DNA of 64,000 nucleotides from Pseudomonas bubulae (lineage in GTDB: Bacteria; Pseudomonadota; Gammaproteobacteria; Pseudomonadales; Pseudomonadaceae): positions 5,056,501-5,120,500 of the forward strand of contig NZ_CP146077.1 of the NCBI RefSeq assembly GCF_037023725.1. The letters are read 5' to 3'. The notes beneath the pieces are model-generated. The model searched no databases. It saw only the letters and a list, made by a program, of their open reading frames with translations, and was not told where the DNA came from. Of this stretch, positions 25,976-35,611 are shown in pieces; position 1 is the stretch's first letter, and the number at the start of each line of letters is the position of its first letter. The position numbers and the translations under genes were made by a program.

Positions 25976-28692
25976 TGAGCCGCCAGATCACCGCCTCCAC
26001 CTGCTGCTACTGCGGGGTCGGCTGCGGCGTGCTGATCGAACATGATGGCGAGCGTATTCTCGGCGTCAGCGGCGATCCGGCGCATCCGGCCAACTTTGGC
26101 AAGCTGTGCAGCAAAGGCTCGACCCTGCACCTGACCGGCGACCTCAATGCCCGCGCGCTGTACCCGCAACTGCGCCTGGGCAAGGCGCTGGCCCGTGGTC
26201 GCAGCGACTGGGACAGCGCCCTTGATCACGCGGCCAATGTGTTCGCCGCCACCATCGCCGAGCACGGCCCCGACAGCGTGGCGTTTTATATCTCGGGGCA
26301 GTTGCTGACCGAGGATTACTACGCCTTCAACAAACTGGCCCGGGCGCTGGTGGGCACCAACAATATCGACAGCAATTCGCGGCTGTGCATGTCCTCGGCC
26401 GTGGTCGGCTACAAACGAAGCCTGGGCGCCGATGCGCCGCCTTGCAGCTATGAAGACCTGGAGCTGAGCGATTGCGTGATGATCGTCGGCAGCAATATGG
26501 CCTACGCACATCCGGTACTGTTTCGCCGCCTGGAGGAGGCAAAAGCCCGACGTCCGCAGATGAAAGTCATCGTTATCGACCCGCGGCGTACCGATACCTG
26601 CGATCTGGCCGACCTGCATCTGGCAATTTTACCGGGCACCGACGTCGCGTTGTTTCACGGGATTTTGCATTTATTGCTGTGGGAAGACTGGGTCGATCGC
26701 GACTTTATCCAGGCCCACACTCAGGGCCTGCCCGAGCTGAAAAGCCTGGTGCGCGATTACACCCCACAGATGGTCTCGCAATTGTGCGGCATCAGCGTCG
26801 AGCAACTGCAGCAATGCGCCGAATGGGTGGGCACCTCGCCAAGTTTTTTATCGCTGTGGTGCATGGGCCTGAACCAGTCCACCGCCGGCAGCGCGAAAAA
26901 CAGCGCCCTGATCAATCTGCATCTGGCCACTGGGCAAATCGGCCGACCGGGTTCCGGACCGTTCTCCCTGACCGGTCAGCCCAATGCCATGGGCGGGCGC
27001 GAAACCGGTAGCCTGTCCAACTTGTTACCCGGCCATCGTGATGCGGCCAATGCCGAACACCGGGCCGAAGTCGCCGCTTACTGGGGTGTTGAGCAACTGC
27101 CACAGAACACCGGCCTGAGCGCCATCGAACTCTTTGAGCAAATGGCCAGCGGCAAGGTCAAGGCCGTGTGGATCGCCTGCACCAACCCCGCGCAATCCAT
27201 GCCGGACCAGACTGCCGTGCGGGCGGCGTTGCAGGCCTGCCCGTTTGTGGTGCTGCAAGAGGCGTTTCACACCACCGAAACCGCGGCCTTCGCCGACCTG
27301 TTGTTACCCGCCGCCAGTTGGGGGGAAAAGGACGGCACAGTGACAAACTCTGAACGGCGTATTTCCCATGTACGCAAAGCCATCCCGGCACCAGGCGAAG
27401 CCCGTTCAGACTGGGCAATTACGGTGGATTTCGCACAGCGCCTGGAAAAACATCTGCGTCCCGAGCACAGCAGCCTGTTTGCATTTGAAACTGAAGCCCA
27501 GGTGTTCGACGAATACAAGCACCTGACCTCTGGCCGTGATCTGGACCTGTCGGGTATCAGCCATGCAGTGCTCGATGCCATCGGCCCGCAACAGTGGCCC
27601 TTCCCGACGGGGGCTCGTGAAGGCACAGCGCGGCTGTATCTGGACAGGGCATTCCCTACCGCCACCGGTCGTGCGCAGTTCGTGGCCGAGCCCTACCGCG
27701 CCGCCAAGGAGCAGCGCGACGCACGCTTCCCCCTCACGCTGATCACTGGTCGCCTGCGCGACCAATGGCACGGCATGAGCCGTACCGGTACGGCCGCGCA
27801 ATTGTTCGGTCACGTCAGCGAAGCGGTGTTGAGCCTGCACCCGGACGAGTTGCGCCGTCATCGCCTGCAGCCCGGAGATCTGGTCAGCCTCAAGAGTCGG
27901 CGCGGCGCCGTGATTGTTCCAGTCAGCAGCGACGACAGCGTGCGCCCGGGGCAGGCGTTTTTGCCGATGCACTGGGGTGACCGCTTCCTCAAGGGCGGGG
28001 TCAACACCTTGACCGTGCCAGCGTTTGACCCGCTGTCCAAACAACCGGAACTCAAACACAGCGCCGTGCGCCTGGAACCGGCGCAATTACCTTGGCACCT
28101 TTTCGCCCTGATCGAGGGTGATGTTCAACAGAACTTCGAGACACTGCGCCAGCTCTGCGAAACCTTTTCGTACGTCAGTTTCAGCCTGACTGGCCGCGAG
28201 CGCCCTGCGTTACTGATCCGTGCCGCCAGCGCCAGCGCACCCGATCCGCAACTGCTACGCGAGATTGATCAATGCCTGGGGCTCAACGAGGGGCCGGTAC
28301 TGGCTTACGACGACCCGCGCCGCGCCATTGGCAAGCGGGTGCGCATCGAGCACGGAAGCATCACTGCGATTCGTCTGGCGGGCGAAACCCTGGCACGGCA
28401 CTGGCTGCAAAACCTGTGGCAGGAAGGCCGCGCCGACGAGCAATTGCGCCGCTGGCTGCTGGCGCCACTGAGCGCGCCACCGGGCAACGCCAACGCCCCG
28501 ACCGCTGGCAACTCGATTGTGTGCAATTGCAAGAACGTCAGTCAGAGCGTGATTGAGGCTGGCATCGCCCAAGGGCTGGACTTGCAGGGACTGAAAAGAT
28601 CGTTGGGCTGCGGGACGCAATGCGGCTCCTGTGTCCCGCAAATCAAGCGCTTGCTGACTGCCCAGGCGCAGCCGGTCGCCATTAACCCGTGA
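25975..28692 (+). CDS. Assimilatory nitrate reductase catalytic subunit
   Basis: 905 residues, a molybdopterin oxidoreductase of the NasA/NasC type (one-base overlap with nirD). The N-terminus carries a [4Fe-4S] motif beginning STCCYCGVGCG (C10, C13, C17 and a fourth Cys near residue 44 in LCSKGS). The middle shows Mo-bisMGD domain blocks such as SNSRLCMSSAV and GRETGSLSNLLPGH. The C-terminus (about 847-895) adds a BFD-like [2Fe-2S] domain, IVCNCKNVSQ ... GCGTQCGSC. There is no Tat signal, so it works in the cytoplasm. No separate NAD(P)H-dependent electron-transfer subunit is encoded here; the C-terminal cluster may accept electrons from another donor. Confidence 0.94.
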   Translation: MSRQITASTCCYCGVGCGVLIEHDGERILGVSGDPAHPANFGKLCSKGSTLHLTGDLNARALYPQLRLGKALARGRSDWDSALDHAANVFAATIAEHGPDSVAFYISGQLLTEDYYAFNKLARALVGTNNIDSNSRLCMSSAVVGYKRSLGADAPPCSYEDLELSDCVMIVGSNMAYAHPVLFRRLEEAKARRPQMKVIVIDPRRTDTCDLADLHLAILPGTDVALFHGILHLLLWEDWVDRDFIQAHTQGLPELKSLVRDYTPQMVSQLCGISVEQLQQCAEWVGTSPSFLSLWCMGLNQSTAGSAKNSALINLHLATGQIGRPGSGPFSLTGQPNAMGGRETGSLSNLLPGHRDAANAEHRAEVAAYWGVEQLPQNTGLSAIELFEQMASGKVKAVWIACTNPAQSMPDQTAVRAALQACPFVVLQEAFHTTETAAFADLLLPAASWGEKDGTVTNSERRISHVRKAIPAPGEARSDWAITVDFAQRLEKHLRPEHSSLFAFETEAQVFDEYKHLTSGRDLDLSGISHAVLDAIGPQQWPFPTGAREGTARLYLDRAFPTATGRAQFVAEPYRAAKEQRDARFPLTLITGRLRDQWHGMSRTGTAAQLFGHVSEAVLSLHPDELRRHRLQPGDLVSLKSRRGAVIVPVSSDDSVRPGQAFLPMHWGDRFLKGGVNTLTVPAFDPLSKQPELKHSAVRLEPAQLPWHLFALIEGDVQQNFETLRQLCETFSYVSFSLTGRERPALLIRAASASAPDPQLLREIDQCLGLNEGPVLAYDDPRRAIGKRVRIEHGSITAIRLAGETLARHWLQNLWQEGRADEQLRRWLLAPLSAPPGNANAPTAGNSIVCNCKNVSQSVIEAGIAQGLDLQGLKRSLGCGTQCGSCVPQIKRLLTAQAQPVAINP

Positions 28693-28702
28693 GGAAATCA
28701 CA

Positions 28703-29479
28703 ATGAGTGCAAAAGTCTGGCTGGTGGGCGCAGGGCCGGGTGATCCCGAACTGCTGACGCTCAAGGCCGTGCGCGCCCTGCGCGAAGCAGATGTCGTATT
28801 GATTGACGATCTGGTCAATGACGCGGTGCTGGAGCATTGCCCCGCTGCGCGGGTGATTTCGGTGGGCAAACGCGGAGGGTGCCGTTCGACTCCACAGGCG
28901 TTTATTCATCGCCTGATGCTGCGTTATGCCCGCCACGGCAAATGCGTGGTTCGACTCAAGGGCGGCGACCCATGCATTTTCGGCCGTGGCGGCGAAGAGG
29001 CACAGTGGTTGCGTGAACACGGGGTTGAGGTGGAACTGGTCAATGGCATCACGGCCGGCCTGGCTGGCGCGACGCAATGCGCTATCCCCCTGACCCTGCG
29101 CGGCGTGGCCCGTGGCGTGACGCTGGTGACGGCACACACCCAGGATGACAGCCAGGTGAACTGGCAGGCGCTGGCGCAAAGCGGCACCACGCTGGTGGTG
29201 TATATGGGGGTGGCAAAGTTGAGCGAGATCCGCGAACAATTGCTGGCGGGCGGCATGACGGCGGACATGCCGGTGGCCATGATCGAAAATGCCTCCCTGC
29301 CCCACCAGCGCGAATGCCGCAGCGACCTGACGGCGATGGAGAAAGATGCTCAGGCGTTTGAACTCAAGAGCCCGGCGATTCTGGTGATTGGTCGCGTGGC
29401 GGCATCCAGCGCGGCACAACCATCACGGGAGGAGAATGTGTGGGAGCCGGGCTTGCCCGCGATGCAGGCAACCCGCTAG
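28703..29479 (+). CDS. cobA: Uroporphyrinogen-III C-methyltransferase CobA
   Basis: 258 residues, a SUMT-family methyltransferase with GAGPGDPELLTLKA at the N-terminus, RLKGGDPCIFGRGGEE, then VVYMG. It methylates uroporphyrinogen III to precorrin-2, the precursor of siroheme needed by NirB, which explains its place at the end of the operon. GAGGAAA precedes the ATG. The last 14 or so codons are unusual: they read through a REP sequence (GTGGGAGCCGGGCTTGCCCG) before the stop, giving a tail WEPGLPAMQATR that is not part of the enzyme family. Confidence 0.93.
   Translation: MSAKVWLVGAGPGDPELLTLKAVRALREADVVLIDDLVNDAVLEHCPAARVISVGKRGGCRSTPQAFIHRLMLRYARHGKCVVRLKGGDPCIFGRGGEEAQWLREHGVEVELVNGITAGLAGATQCAIPLTLRGVARGVTLVTAHTQDDSQVNWQALAQSGTTLVVYMGVAKLSEIREQLLAGGMTADMPVAMIENASLPHQRECRSDLTAMEKDAQAFELKSPAILVIGRVAASSAAQPSREENVWEPGLPAMQATR
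29440..29465. repeat. REP unit inside the cobA 3' end
   Basis: A REP-type sequence GTGGGAGCCGGGCTTGCCCG lies within the reading frame of cobA and provides its last codons. It is a single unit, different from the GCGAGC-type BIME 33 bases further on. Confidence 0.8.
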
Positions 29480-29497
29480 TTCTGAAGGGAATTTTAA

Positions 29498-29552
29498 CTG
29501 TGGGAGCGAGCCTGCTCGCGAACGACTTTCGCGAGCAGGCTCGCTCCCACAG
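29498..29552. repeat. BIME (perfect 25-bp REP hairpin)
   Basis: Perfect inverted repeat with 25-base arms starting CTGTGGGAGCGAGCCTGCTC and a 5-base loop CGACT. It is nearly identical to the element at 31186-31236 on the other side of the metallophosphatase gene. It probably serves as an end structure for the nirB-cobA transcript. Confidence 0.93.
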
Positions 29553-29695
29553 GGAGGGTTGACCGGCAACAGAGTATCTACAGAAATGGCGCAGAAGGGG
29601 TGATCTCAAACGACCCCCTTCGCCTCAACGTTTACCCCGCTGCGGGCCACAAGCCACGCGCAAAGCGACTTGTGACTGAGCCAAATCGACCCCCG

Positions 29696-29713
29696 CCGTC
29701 ATCCCGGTGTCAT
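29696..29713 (+). promoter_or_regulatory. Pho-box-like direct repeat
   Basis: Two 7-base repeats, CCGTCAT and GTGTCAT, start 11 bases apart; each matches the PhoB half-site CTGTCAT at six of seven positions. The pair lies 46 bases upstream of the ATG of a secreted phosphatase-type gene. This suggests phosphate-starvation control but is short and untested. Confidence 0.4.
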
Positions 29714-29758
29714 GGGGCTTTGTTTCCTTGACGGGCATTCAGCCCTCAAGGAGCCCCC

Positions 29759-31159
29759 ATGATTCGCCCCACATTACTGGCCCTCGCGCTTTTTTCCGTG
29801 ATCAACAGCGCTTGCGCCGCCCCCGACACGCCGCTGCCCCACTCCCCCGGCGCGCCTTATGCCGCCAGTGGCCTGGCCGACCGTATCGTGCTGACCCCCG
29901 GGGCCGATCCTGCCAGGGAAATGGCCGTAACATTCCGCACCGATACCCGCCAGCAGGCCAGCCAGCTGCAACTGGCTCCTGCCCTCGATGGCCCGCAACT
30001 GGCCAAGGCGGCGCATGAGGTCCAGGGCACAAGCATCAGCCTGGACAACGAGAACGGCGCGGCGTTGTTCCACCAGGTACGCCTGCACGACCTGCAGCCG
30101 GGCACGGCCTATGTGTACCGGGTCAAGGGCAGCGACGGCTGGAGTGAGTGGTTGCAGTTCCACACTGCGACCAAGAGTTTCAAGCCGTTCAACTTTATTT
30201 ATATGGGCGATGTGCAGAACGACATTCTGTCACTGGCCTCGCGCAGCATTCGCCAGGCCTTGCAGAGCGTGGCCAACCCCGCGTTGATCGTGCATGCCGG
30301 GGACCTGGTGTCGCAACGCGAAGACCTGGTACACGACGATCAATGGGGCGAATGGAACCAGGCAGGTGGTTTCAATTACGGGATGATTCCCCAGCTAGTG
30401 GCCGCCGGCAACCACGAATACCTCGACGGCCTCAACCCCGACGGAAGCGAAACCCGCACTCTCGGGCCGCACTGGAGCCGCCAGTTCGCCCTGCCGCAAA
30501 ACGGTGTTGATGGGCTCAAAGACACCACCTACTTTGTCGACTATCAGGGTGTGCGGTTTATCGTCCTTGATGGCACCTCGGCGCTCGATATGGGCACCCT
30601 TGATCAACAGACCCGCTGGCTTGAGCAGAGCCTGAAAACCAGCCCCGCACGCTGGAATATCGTGGTCACTCACCAGCCGGTCTACACCTGCGCCCGCCCC
30701 GAAGATACCGAGCCGTTGAAAACTGCCTGGAAGCCGCTGTTCGAGCGTTATGCGGTGGACCTGGTGTTGCAGGGCCATGATCACTGCTACAGCCGTGTCA
30801 GCAACGAGGCCGGGCGTGTTGCGTCCAAAGCCGCACAAGCCGGCGGCAAGATTCAGGGACCGGTGTATATGGTCTCGGTGGCGGGTTCGAAGATGTATGG
30901 CCTCAATGACCGAGCCCGGCAGCAACCGGATCGCAGTGCTGAAGAAACCCAGCTGTACCAGACGGTCGACGTACAGGACTCAAGGCTGAAGGTGCGCAGC
31001 TACACCGCCGCTGGCAAGTTGTATGACGCCTTTGACCTGGAGCGCGACGGCAAAAATCGTAACCACTTGCGCGAGCCGGTGAAAAACCTGCCCGCCGAAC
31101 GCGCCTGCACGCAAACGGCTGGCCCCGACGGCTTCGCCTGCAGCTCAAGGGCCAAGTAA
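29759..31159 (+). CDS. Secreted purple-acid-phosphatase-like metallophosphatase
   Basis: 466 residues with a signal peptide (MIRPTLLALALFSVINSACA, cleavage near residue 20). Residues about 35-135 look like the fibronectin-III-like N-terminal domain of purple acid phosphatases (DRIVLTPGADPAREMAVTFRTD ... GTAYVYRVK). The metallophosphatase core follows with metal-ligand motifs GDVQND (about 150), GDLVSQ (181), GNHEY (about 217), THQP (304) and GHDHC (338). It should hydrolyse phosphomonoesters outside the cytoplasm. It stands alone between two BIMEs and has a Pho-box-like site upstream. Confidence 0.88.
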   Translation: MIRPTLLALALFSVINSACAAPDTPLPHSPGAPYAASGLADRIVLTPGADPAREMAVTFRTDTRQQASQLQLAPALDGPQLAKAAHEVQGTSISLDNENGAALFHQVRLHDLQPGTAYVYRVKGSDGWSEWLQFHTATKSFKPFNFIYMGDVQNDILSLASRSIRQALQSVANPALIVHAGDLVSQREDLVHDDQWGEWNQAGGFNYGMIPQLVAAGNHEYLDGLNPDGSETRTLGPHWSRQFALPQNGVDGLKDTTYFVDYQGVRFIVLDGTSALDMGTLDQQTRWLEQSLKTSPARWNIVVTHQPVYTCARPEDTEPLKTAWKPLFERYAVDLVLQGHDHCYSRVSNEAGRVASKAAQAGGKIQGPVYMVSVAGSKMYGLNDRARQQPDRSAEETQLYQTVDVQDSRLKVRSYTAAGKLYDAFDLERDGKNRNHLREPVKNLPAERACTQTAGPDGFACSSRAK

Positions 31160-31185
31160 CCCGCTGCTACGGGAAAACTTCAACT

Positions 31186-31236
31186 GTGGGAGCGAGCCTG
31201 CTCGCGAACGACCTTCGCGAGCAGGCTCGCTCCCAC
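31186..31236. repeat. BIME (perfect 23-bp REP hairpin)
   Basis: Inverted repeat with 23-base arms GTGGGAGCGAGCCTGCTCGC... and loop CGACC. It differs from the element at 29498-29552 only in the last loop base and the outermost pairs. It lies between the convergent metallophosphatase and garD genes and probably terminates both. Confidence 0.93.
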
Positions 31237-31274
31237 TGGAAGGTATCTACGGGGTTCGGCGGCACCTCACTGCT

Positions 31275-32828
31275 CTAGGTGATCGGCGCCGGATTGAACA
31301 GGGTGATGTCGTTGTGCAATTTGTGCTGCTCGGCCCAGGTGTGTTGTTTACCGCTGGCCACGTCCAGGTAGTAATGGAACAGTTCCCAGCCCAGTTCCTC
31401 GATGCTCGCCCGCCCGGTGGCGATGCGCCCGGCGTCGATATCGATCAGGTCCGGCCAGCGTCGGGCCAGCTCAGTGCGGGTCGAGACTTTCACCACCGGT
31501 GCCATCGCCAACCCATAAGGCGTGCCGCGACCTGTGGTGAATACGTGCAGGTTCATACCGGCGGCCAGTTGCAAAGTACCGCAGACAAAATCGCTGGCAG
31601 GCGTGGCACAAAAGATCAGGCCCTTGCCCTTGACCCGTTCGCCCGGCCCCAGCACGCCATTGATCGCGCTGCTGCCGGATTTGACGATGGAGCCCAGGGA
31701 CTTTTCGACAATATTCGACAGCCCGCCTTTCTTGTTCCCCGGCGTGGTGTTGGCGCTGCGATCCGCCTCACCCTTGGCCAGGTAACGGTCGTACCAGTCC
31801 ATTTCACGCACCAGTTCTCGGGCGACGGTTTCGTTGGCAGCACGGGAAGTCAGCAGGTAGATGGCGTCGCGCACTTCGGTGACTTCGGAAAACAGCACCG
31901 TCGCCCCTGCCCGCAGCAGCAGATCCGAGGCAAAGCCCAACGCCGGGTTGGCAGTGATGCCGGAGAACGCATCGCTGCCACCGCACTGCATACCCAAAAT
32001 CAGCTCGGACGCAGGCACGGTTTCGCGGCGACGTTGATCGAGTTTTTTCAACCGCACTTCGGCCAGCGCCATGATCTGTTCGATCATTTCGGTAAAGCCG
32101 TGGCTGGAGTCCTGCAAGCGGTACAACCACGGCTCGCTCAAGTCCACTGAGCTGTCGTTTTCGTGCATCACCTGGCCGGCCTGGAGCTTTTCGCAGCCCA
32201 GACTGATCACCAGCGCTTCGCCACCCAGGTTGGGGTTGCGCGCCAGGTTGCGCACGGTACGGATCGGGATATAGGCGTCGGTGGCGCTGATCGCCACACC
32301 GCAGCCGTAGCTGTGGGTCAGAGCCACCACATCATCGACATGCGGGTAACGGGGCAACAACTCGTCCTTGATGCGCTTGACCGCATGGTCCAGCACGCCG
32401 GTCACACACTGCACGGTGGTGGTGATGCCGAGGATATTGCGCGTCCCGACCGTGCCATCGGCGTTGCGATAACCCTCGAAGGTGAAGCCCTCAAGTGGCA
32501 CTTGCGGTGCGGGAACATCAGTGGCCAGTGGCAGGCTATCGAGCGGCGGTGCGGTGGGCATGCGCAGTTGGTCCTCATTGACCCAACTGCCCCGCGCAAT
32601 GGCTTGCAGGGCATAGCCGATCACCTGACCGTAGCGGATCACCTCGCCACCTTCGGCAATAGCCGCCAGCGTGACCTTGTGGCTCTGGGGGACAAAATCC
32701 ACCGTCACCAGCCCGTCGGCAAACACAGTACCCGCCGGTACGCCCTGGTCGTTGACCACCACCGCGACATTATCCCGCGGGTGCAGGCGGATCGAGCGCG
32801 GTGAGTCGGAATGTTCAATCAACGTCAT
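31275..32828 (-). CDS. garD: Galactarate dehydratase
   Basis: 517 residues from the ATG at 32828, which has GAGGAG upstream. The sequence follows the GarD/UxaA family: an N-terminal SAF-like domain ([29 protein letters not shown]) and a large catalytic domain ([53 protein letters not shown]). It dehydrates galactarate to 5-dehydro-4-deoxy-D-glucarate, the substrate of KdgD encoded nearby. The length and the GNKKGGL block fit GarD better than altronate dehydratase. It follows the transporter gene by 11 bases in one operon. Confidence 0.9.
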   Translation of the reverse strand: MTLIEHSDSPRSIRLHPRDNVAVVVNDQGVPAGTVFADGLVTVDFVPQSHKVTLAAIAEGGEVIRYGQVIGYALQAIARGSWVNEDQLRMPTAPPLDSLPLATDVPAPQVPLEGFTFEGYRNADGTVGTRNILGITTTVQCVTGVLDHAVKRIKDELLPRYPHVDDVVALTHSYGCGVAISATDAYIPIRTVRNLARNPNLGGEALVISLGCEKLQAGQVMHENDSSVDLSEPWLYRLQDSSHGFTEMIEQIMALAEVRLKKLDQRRRETVPASELILGMQCGGSDAFSGITANPALGFASDLLLRAGATVLFSEVTEVRDAIYLLTSRAANETVARELVREMDWYDRYLAKGEADRSANTTPGNKKGGLSNIVEKSLGSIVKSGSSAINGVLGPGERVKGKGLIFCATPASDFVCGTLQLAAGMNLHVFTTGRGTPYGLAMAPVVKVSTRTELARRWPDLIDIDAGRIATGRASIEELGWELFHYYLDVASGKQHTWAEQHKLHNDITLFNPAPIT

Positions 32829-32839
32829 GACGCCGCTCC

Positions 32840-34195
32840 TCAAATATGGACAGGTAAAATGTCAGCGATTTTCGGGTCGCTGGTCGGTGGTTCTTTAAGT
32901 ACCACACGCTTGATCGGGCCGACGATCACCAGATAGCTGAAGACCGCCACCAGTGCGTTGCAACCGACAAACACCAGCGCCCATTTGAACGAGCCGGTGG
33001 CACTGATGATGTAGCCAATGACGATCGGGGTAGTGATGGAGGCGATGTTACCGAAGGTATTGAACAGGCCGCCGCTCAAGCCGGCGATCTGCTTGGGCGA
33101 GGTGTCGGAAACCACGGCCCAGCCCAGTGCGCCCACGCCCTTGCCGAAGAAGGCCAGGGCCATAAAGCCCACCACCATCCATTCAATGTCCACATAGTTG
33201 CAGGCCACGATACTGCTCGATACCAGCAGGCCGGCGATGATCGGCGCCTTGCGGGCGAAGGTCAGGGAGTGGCCCTTGCGCAGCAGGTAATCGGAAATGA
33301 CCCCGCCCAGCACGCCGCCGATAAACCCGCAGACCGCCGGCAGTGAGGCAATAAAACCGGCCTTGAGGATGGTCATGCCGCGATCCTGCACCAGGTACAC
33401 CGGGAACCAGGTCAGAAAGAAATAAGTGATGCCATTAATGCAGTACTGACCCAGGTAAACGCCGAGCATCATGCGATTGGTCAGCAGTTGGCGTATGTAG
33501 TCCCACTTGGGGCCGTCGGCCTTTTTGCCTTTCTGGTCCATGTCGACCATGCCGCCGTTGTCGGCGATGTGTTTGAACTCCGCTTCGTTGATGCGCGGGT
33601 GCTCACGCGGGCTGTAGATCACTTTGAGCCAGATGCCCGAGAAGACGATGCCGAACACACCCATCACGATAAAGACGTGCTCCCAACCGTAGGAATACAC
33701 GATCCAGCCCATCAACGGTGCAAACAGCACGGTGGCAAAGTATTGCGCCGAGTTGAAAATAGCTGAGGCCGTGCCACGTTCGGCGGTGGGGAACCAGGCG
33801 GCCACGATGCGGGCGTTGCCGGGAAAGGACGGCGCTTCGGCCAGCCCCACCAGAAAACGCAGCATGAAGAGCGCCACCACGGCCGTGGACATGCCGAATT
33901 CACCGACAAAGCCTTGCAGCACGGTGAACAGGGACCAGGTAAAGATGCTCAGGGCATAGATTTTTTTCGAGCCGAACCGGTCGAGCAACCAGCCACCGGG
34001 GATTTGCCCGGCCACATAGGCCCAGCCAAATGCGGAGAAGATATAGCCCAGGGTCACGGCGTCGATGCCGAGGTCTTTTTGCAGGCTGGAACCTGCGATG
34101 GCGATAGTGGCACGGTCGGCATAATTGATCGTGGTCACCAGAAAAAGCATGAGCAAAATCAAATAACGGACATGCGTCGGCTTGGTCGCTTGCAT
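32840..34195 (-). CDS. gudP: MFS transporter for galactarate/glucarate
   Basis: 451 residues, a twelve-helix anion:cation symporter-family MFS protein. Motifs include [15 protein letters not shown] in the first helix region, [14 protein letters not shown] and [20 protein letters not shown], typical of hexuronate and glucarate permeases. A GGAG site precedes the ATG. It is 11 bases upstream of garD and in the same regulatory neighbourhood as kdgD, which supports aldarate uptake as its role. Glucarate versus galactarate preference cannot be told from sequence. Confidence 0.85.
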   Translation of the reverse strand: MQATKPTHVRYLILLMLFLVTTINYADRATIAIAGSSLQKDLGIDAVTLGYIFSAFGWAYVAGQIPGGWLLDRFGSKKIYALSIFTWSLFTVLQGFVGEFGMSTAVVALFMLRFLVGLAEAPSFPGNARIVAAWFPTAERGTASAIFNSAQYFATVLFAPLMGWIVYSYGWEHVFIVMGVFGIVFSGIWLKVIYSPREHPRINEAEFKHIADNGGMVDMDQKGKKADGPKWDYIRQLLTNRMMLGVYLGQYCINGITYFFLTWFPVYLVQDRGMTILKAGFIASLPAVCGFIGGVLGGVISDYLLRKGHSLTFARKAPIIAGLLVSSSIVACNYVDIEWMVVGFMALAFFGKGVGALGWAVVSDTSPKQIAGLSGGLFNTFGNIASITTPIVIGYIISATGSFKWALVFVGCNALVAVFSYLVIVGPIKRVVLKEPPTSDPKIADILPVHI

Positions 34196-34308
34196 GTAGT
34201 ACTACTCCCACTGATTATTTTTATGTGCGGGTTAATCTGTTTTGGCTGTAGCTGACGGGTGGAACTTATGTGGGAGCTGCGTGAGCCACCGATCGTATTC
34301 CTTTACGT

Positions 34309-34333
34309 AAAAAGCCGCTGATTACTCAGCGGC
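34309..34333 (-). terminator. Intrinsic terminator after kdgD
   Basis: On the minus strand GCCGCTGA and TCAGCGGC form an 8-bp stem with a 4-base loop, followed by five T residues. It lies 13 bases after the kdgD stop and separates kdgD from the transporter-garD unit. Confidence 0.8.
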
Positions 34334-34345
34334 CTTGGTCATTGC

Positions 34346-35257
34346 TTACTGCGGACCTTGCTTGTCGATCAAGGCTGCCAGCGCCTCGTACTCGTCCGGC
34401 AGCAGATCGGTCAACGGGGTACGCACCGGGCCTGCGCCGTAACCGGAAATGGTGGCCCCGGCCTTGACGATGCTGACCGCGTAGCCGGCTTTGCGGTTGC
34501 GGATGTCCAGGTACGGCAGGAAGAACTCATCGATGATCTTGCCGATCGTGCCGTGATCGTCACGGGCCACCGCACGGTAGAACTCCATCGCGGTTTTCGG
34601 GATAAAGTTGAACACCGCCGAAGAGTAAACCGGAACGCCCAGTGCCTTGTAGGCCGCGGCGTACACTTCGGCCGTCGGCAAGCCGCCCAGATAGCTGAAG
34701 CGATCACCCAGGCGGCGACGGATCGACACCATCAATTCGATATCGCCCAGGCCATCCTTGTAGCCGATCAGGTTGGGGCAGCGCTCGGCCAGACGTTCCA
34801 GCAGCGGTGCGGTCAGACGGCAAACGTTGCGGTTGTAGACGATCACGCCGATGTTTACCGACTTGCACACTGCCTCAACGTGGGCGGCAACGCCGTCCTG
34901 GCTGGCTTCAGTCAGGTAATGCGGTAACAGCAGCAGGCCTTTGGCGCCCAGGCGCTCGGCTTCTTGAGCGTATTCGATGGCCTGGCGGGTCGAACCACCG
35001 ACACCGGCCAGGATCGGCACGCTGGTAGCGCAGGTATCGACTGCGGTTTTGATCACTTGCGAGTATTCGCTGGCTGCCAGGGAGAAGAACTCACCCGTGC
35101 CGCCAGCGGCAAACAGGGCCGAAGCGCCGTACGGAGCCAGCCATTCCAGACGTTTGATGTAACCCTCAGGGTGGAAATCACCTTGAGCATTGAAGTCGGT
35201 TATCGGAAAGGACAACAGACCGGAAGAGAGGATGGACTTCAGTTCTTGTGGATTCAT
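34346..35257 (-). CDS. kdgD: 5-dehydro-4-deoxyglucarate dehydratase
   Basis: 303 residues, a DapA/NanA-family TIM-barrel enzyme of the usual KdgD length. Visible features are the N-terminal [14 protein letters not shown], the GGTGEFFSL loop, YNRN with the catalytic tyrosine region, and the Schiff-base lysine in [10 protein letters not shown]. It dehydrates and decarboxylates 5-dehydro-4-deoxy-D-glucarate to 2,5-dioxopentanoate (2-oxoglutarate semialdehyde). No semialdehyde dehydrogenase gene is seen here, so the last step is encoded elsewhere. Confidence 0.93.
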   Translation of the reverse strand: MNPQELKSILSSGLLSFPITDFNAQGDFHPEGYIKRLEWLAPYGASALFAAGGTGEFFSLAASEYSQVIKTAVDTCATSVPILAGVGGSTRQAIEYAQEAERLGAKGLLLLPHYLTEASQDGVAAHVEAVCKSVNIGVIVYNRNVCRLTAPLLERLAERCPNLIGYKDGLGDIELMVSIRRRLGDRFSYLGGLPTAEVYAAAYKALGVPVYSSAVFNFIPKTAMEFYRAVARDDHGTIGKIIDEFFLPYLDIRNRKAGYAVSIVKAGATISGYGAGPVRTPLTDLLPDEYEALAALIDKQGPQ

Positions 35258-35313
35258 TATTCGAACACCCTGGGAGCACGTTGTGATGAGAAATACGTTA
35301 GCGATTCGTTGCG

Positions 35314-35350
35314 TCGTACGTCATCGTACAACTTAAAAAAAGAACGTCAA
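35314..35350 (-). promoter_or_regulatory. kdgD promoter with overlapping GntR-type operator
   Basis: On the minus strand TTGACG (35345-35350) and TACGAT (35323-35328) form a -35/-10 pair with a 16-base spacer. An imperfect palindrome, TTGTACG-ATGA-CGTACGA (35314-35331), covers the -10 element. The core TTGTACGAT recurs upstream of the GntR gene at 36490. This arrangement fits repression of kdgD by the neighbouring FadR-type regulator. Confidence 0.55.
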
Positions 35351-35403
35351 TCTCATTTCTTGAAATCGTGGCTGCCCTGGGGCGAATCAGTTTCGATAAA
35401 AAC

Positions 35404-35429
35404 AAAAAAGCCCGTCTAGTACGGGCTTT
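35404..35429 (-). terminator. Intrinsic terminator after the GntR-family gene
   Basis: AAAGCCCGT and ACGGGCTTT form a 9-bp stem with a 5-base loop. On the minus strand it ends in a run of T residues. It lies between the GntR gene and kdgD, so the two are separate units. Confidence 0.85.
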
Positions 35430-35512
35430 GGTGGAGTGTGGTGAAAGTGAAATTTAATTTTTGGTAAGTGACAGGTTGTCGTAGAACAGCTCATCTTACG
35501 CAGCAATACCCG

Positions 35513-35597
35513 GTGGGAGCGGGCTTGTTCGCGATGCAAGCGCCGCGTTCTGTCAGGCCATCCGCGTCGATACGATCGCGGGCAAGCCCGCTCCCAC
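35513..35597. repeat. REP pair (BIME)
   Basis: Two inverted REP units with GTGGGAGCGGGCTTG on the left and CAAGCCCGCTCCCAC on the right, about 40 bases apart. It lies just downstream of the GntR-family gene. Confidence 0.9.
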
Positions 35598-35611
35598 AGG
35601 TGGAGGACGCC

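Larger units (their letters stand above)
35258..35611. other. Intergenic region between kdgD and the GntR gene
   Basis: About 350 bases without a gene. It holds, from left to right, the kdgD promoter and operator (35314-35350), the terminator of the GntR gene (35404-35429) and a REP pair (35513-35597). No further structure was seen. Confidence 0.75.
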
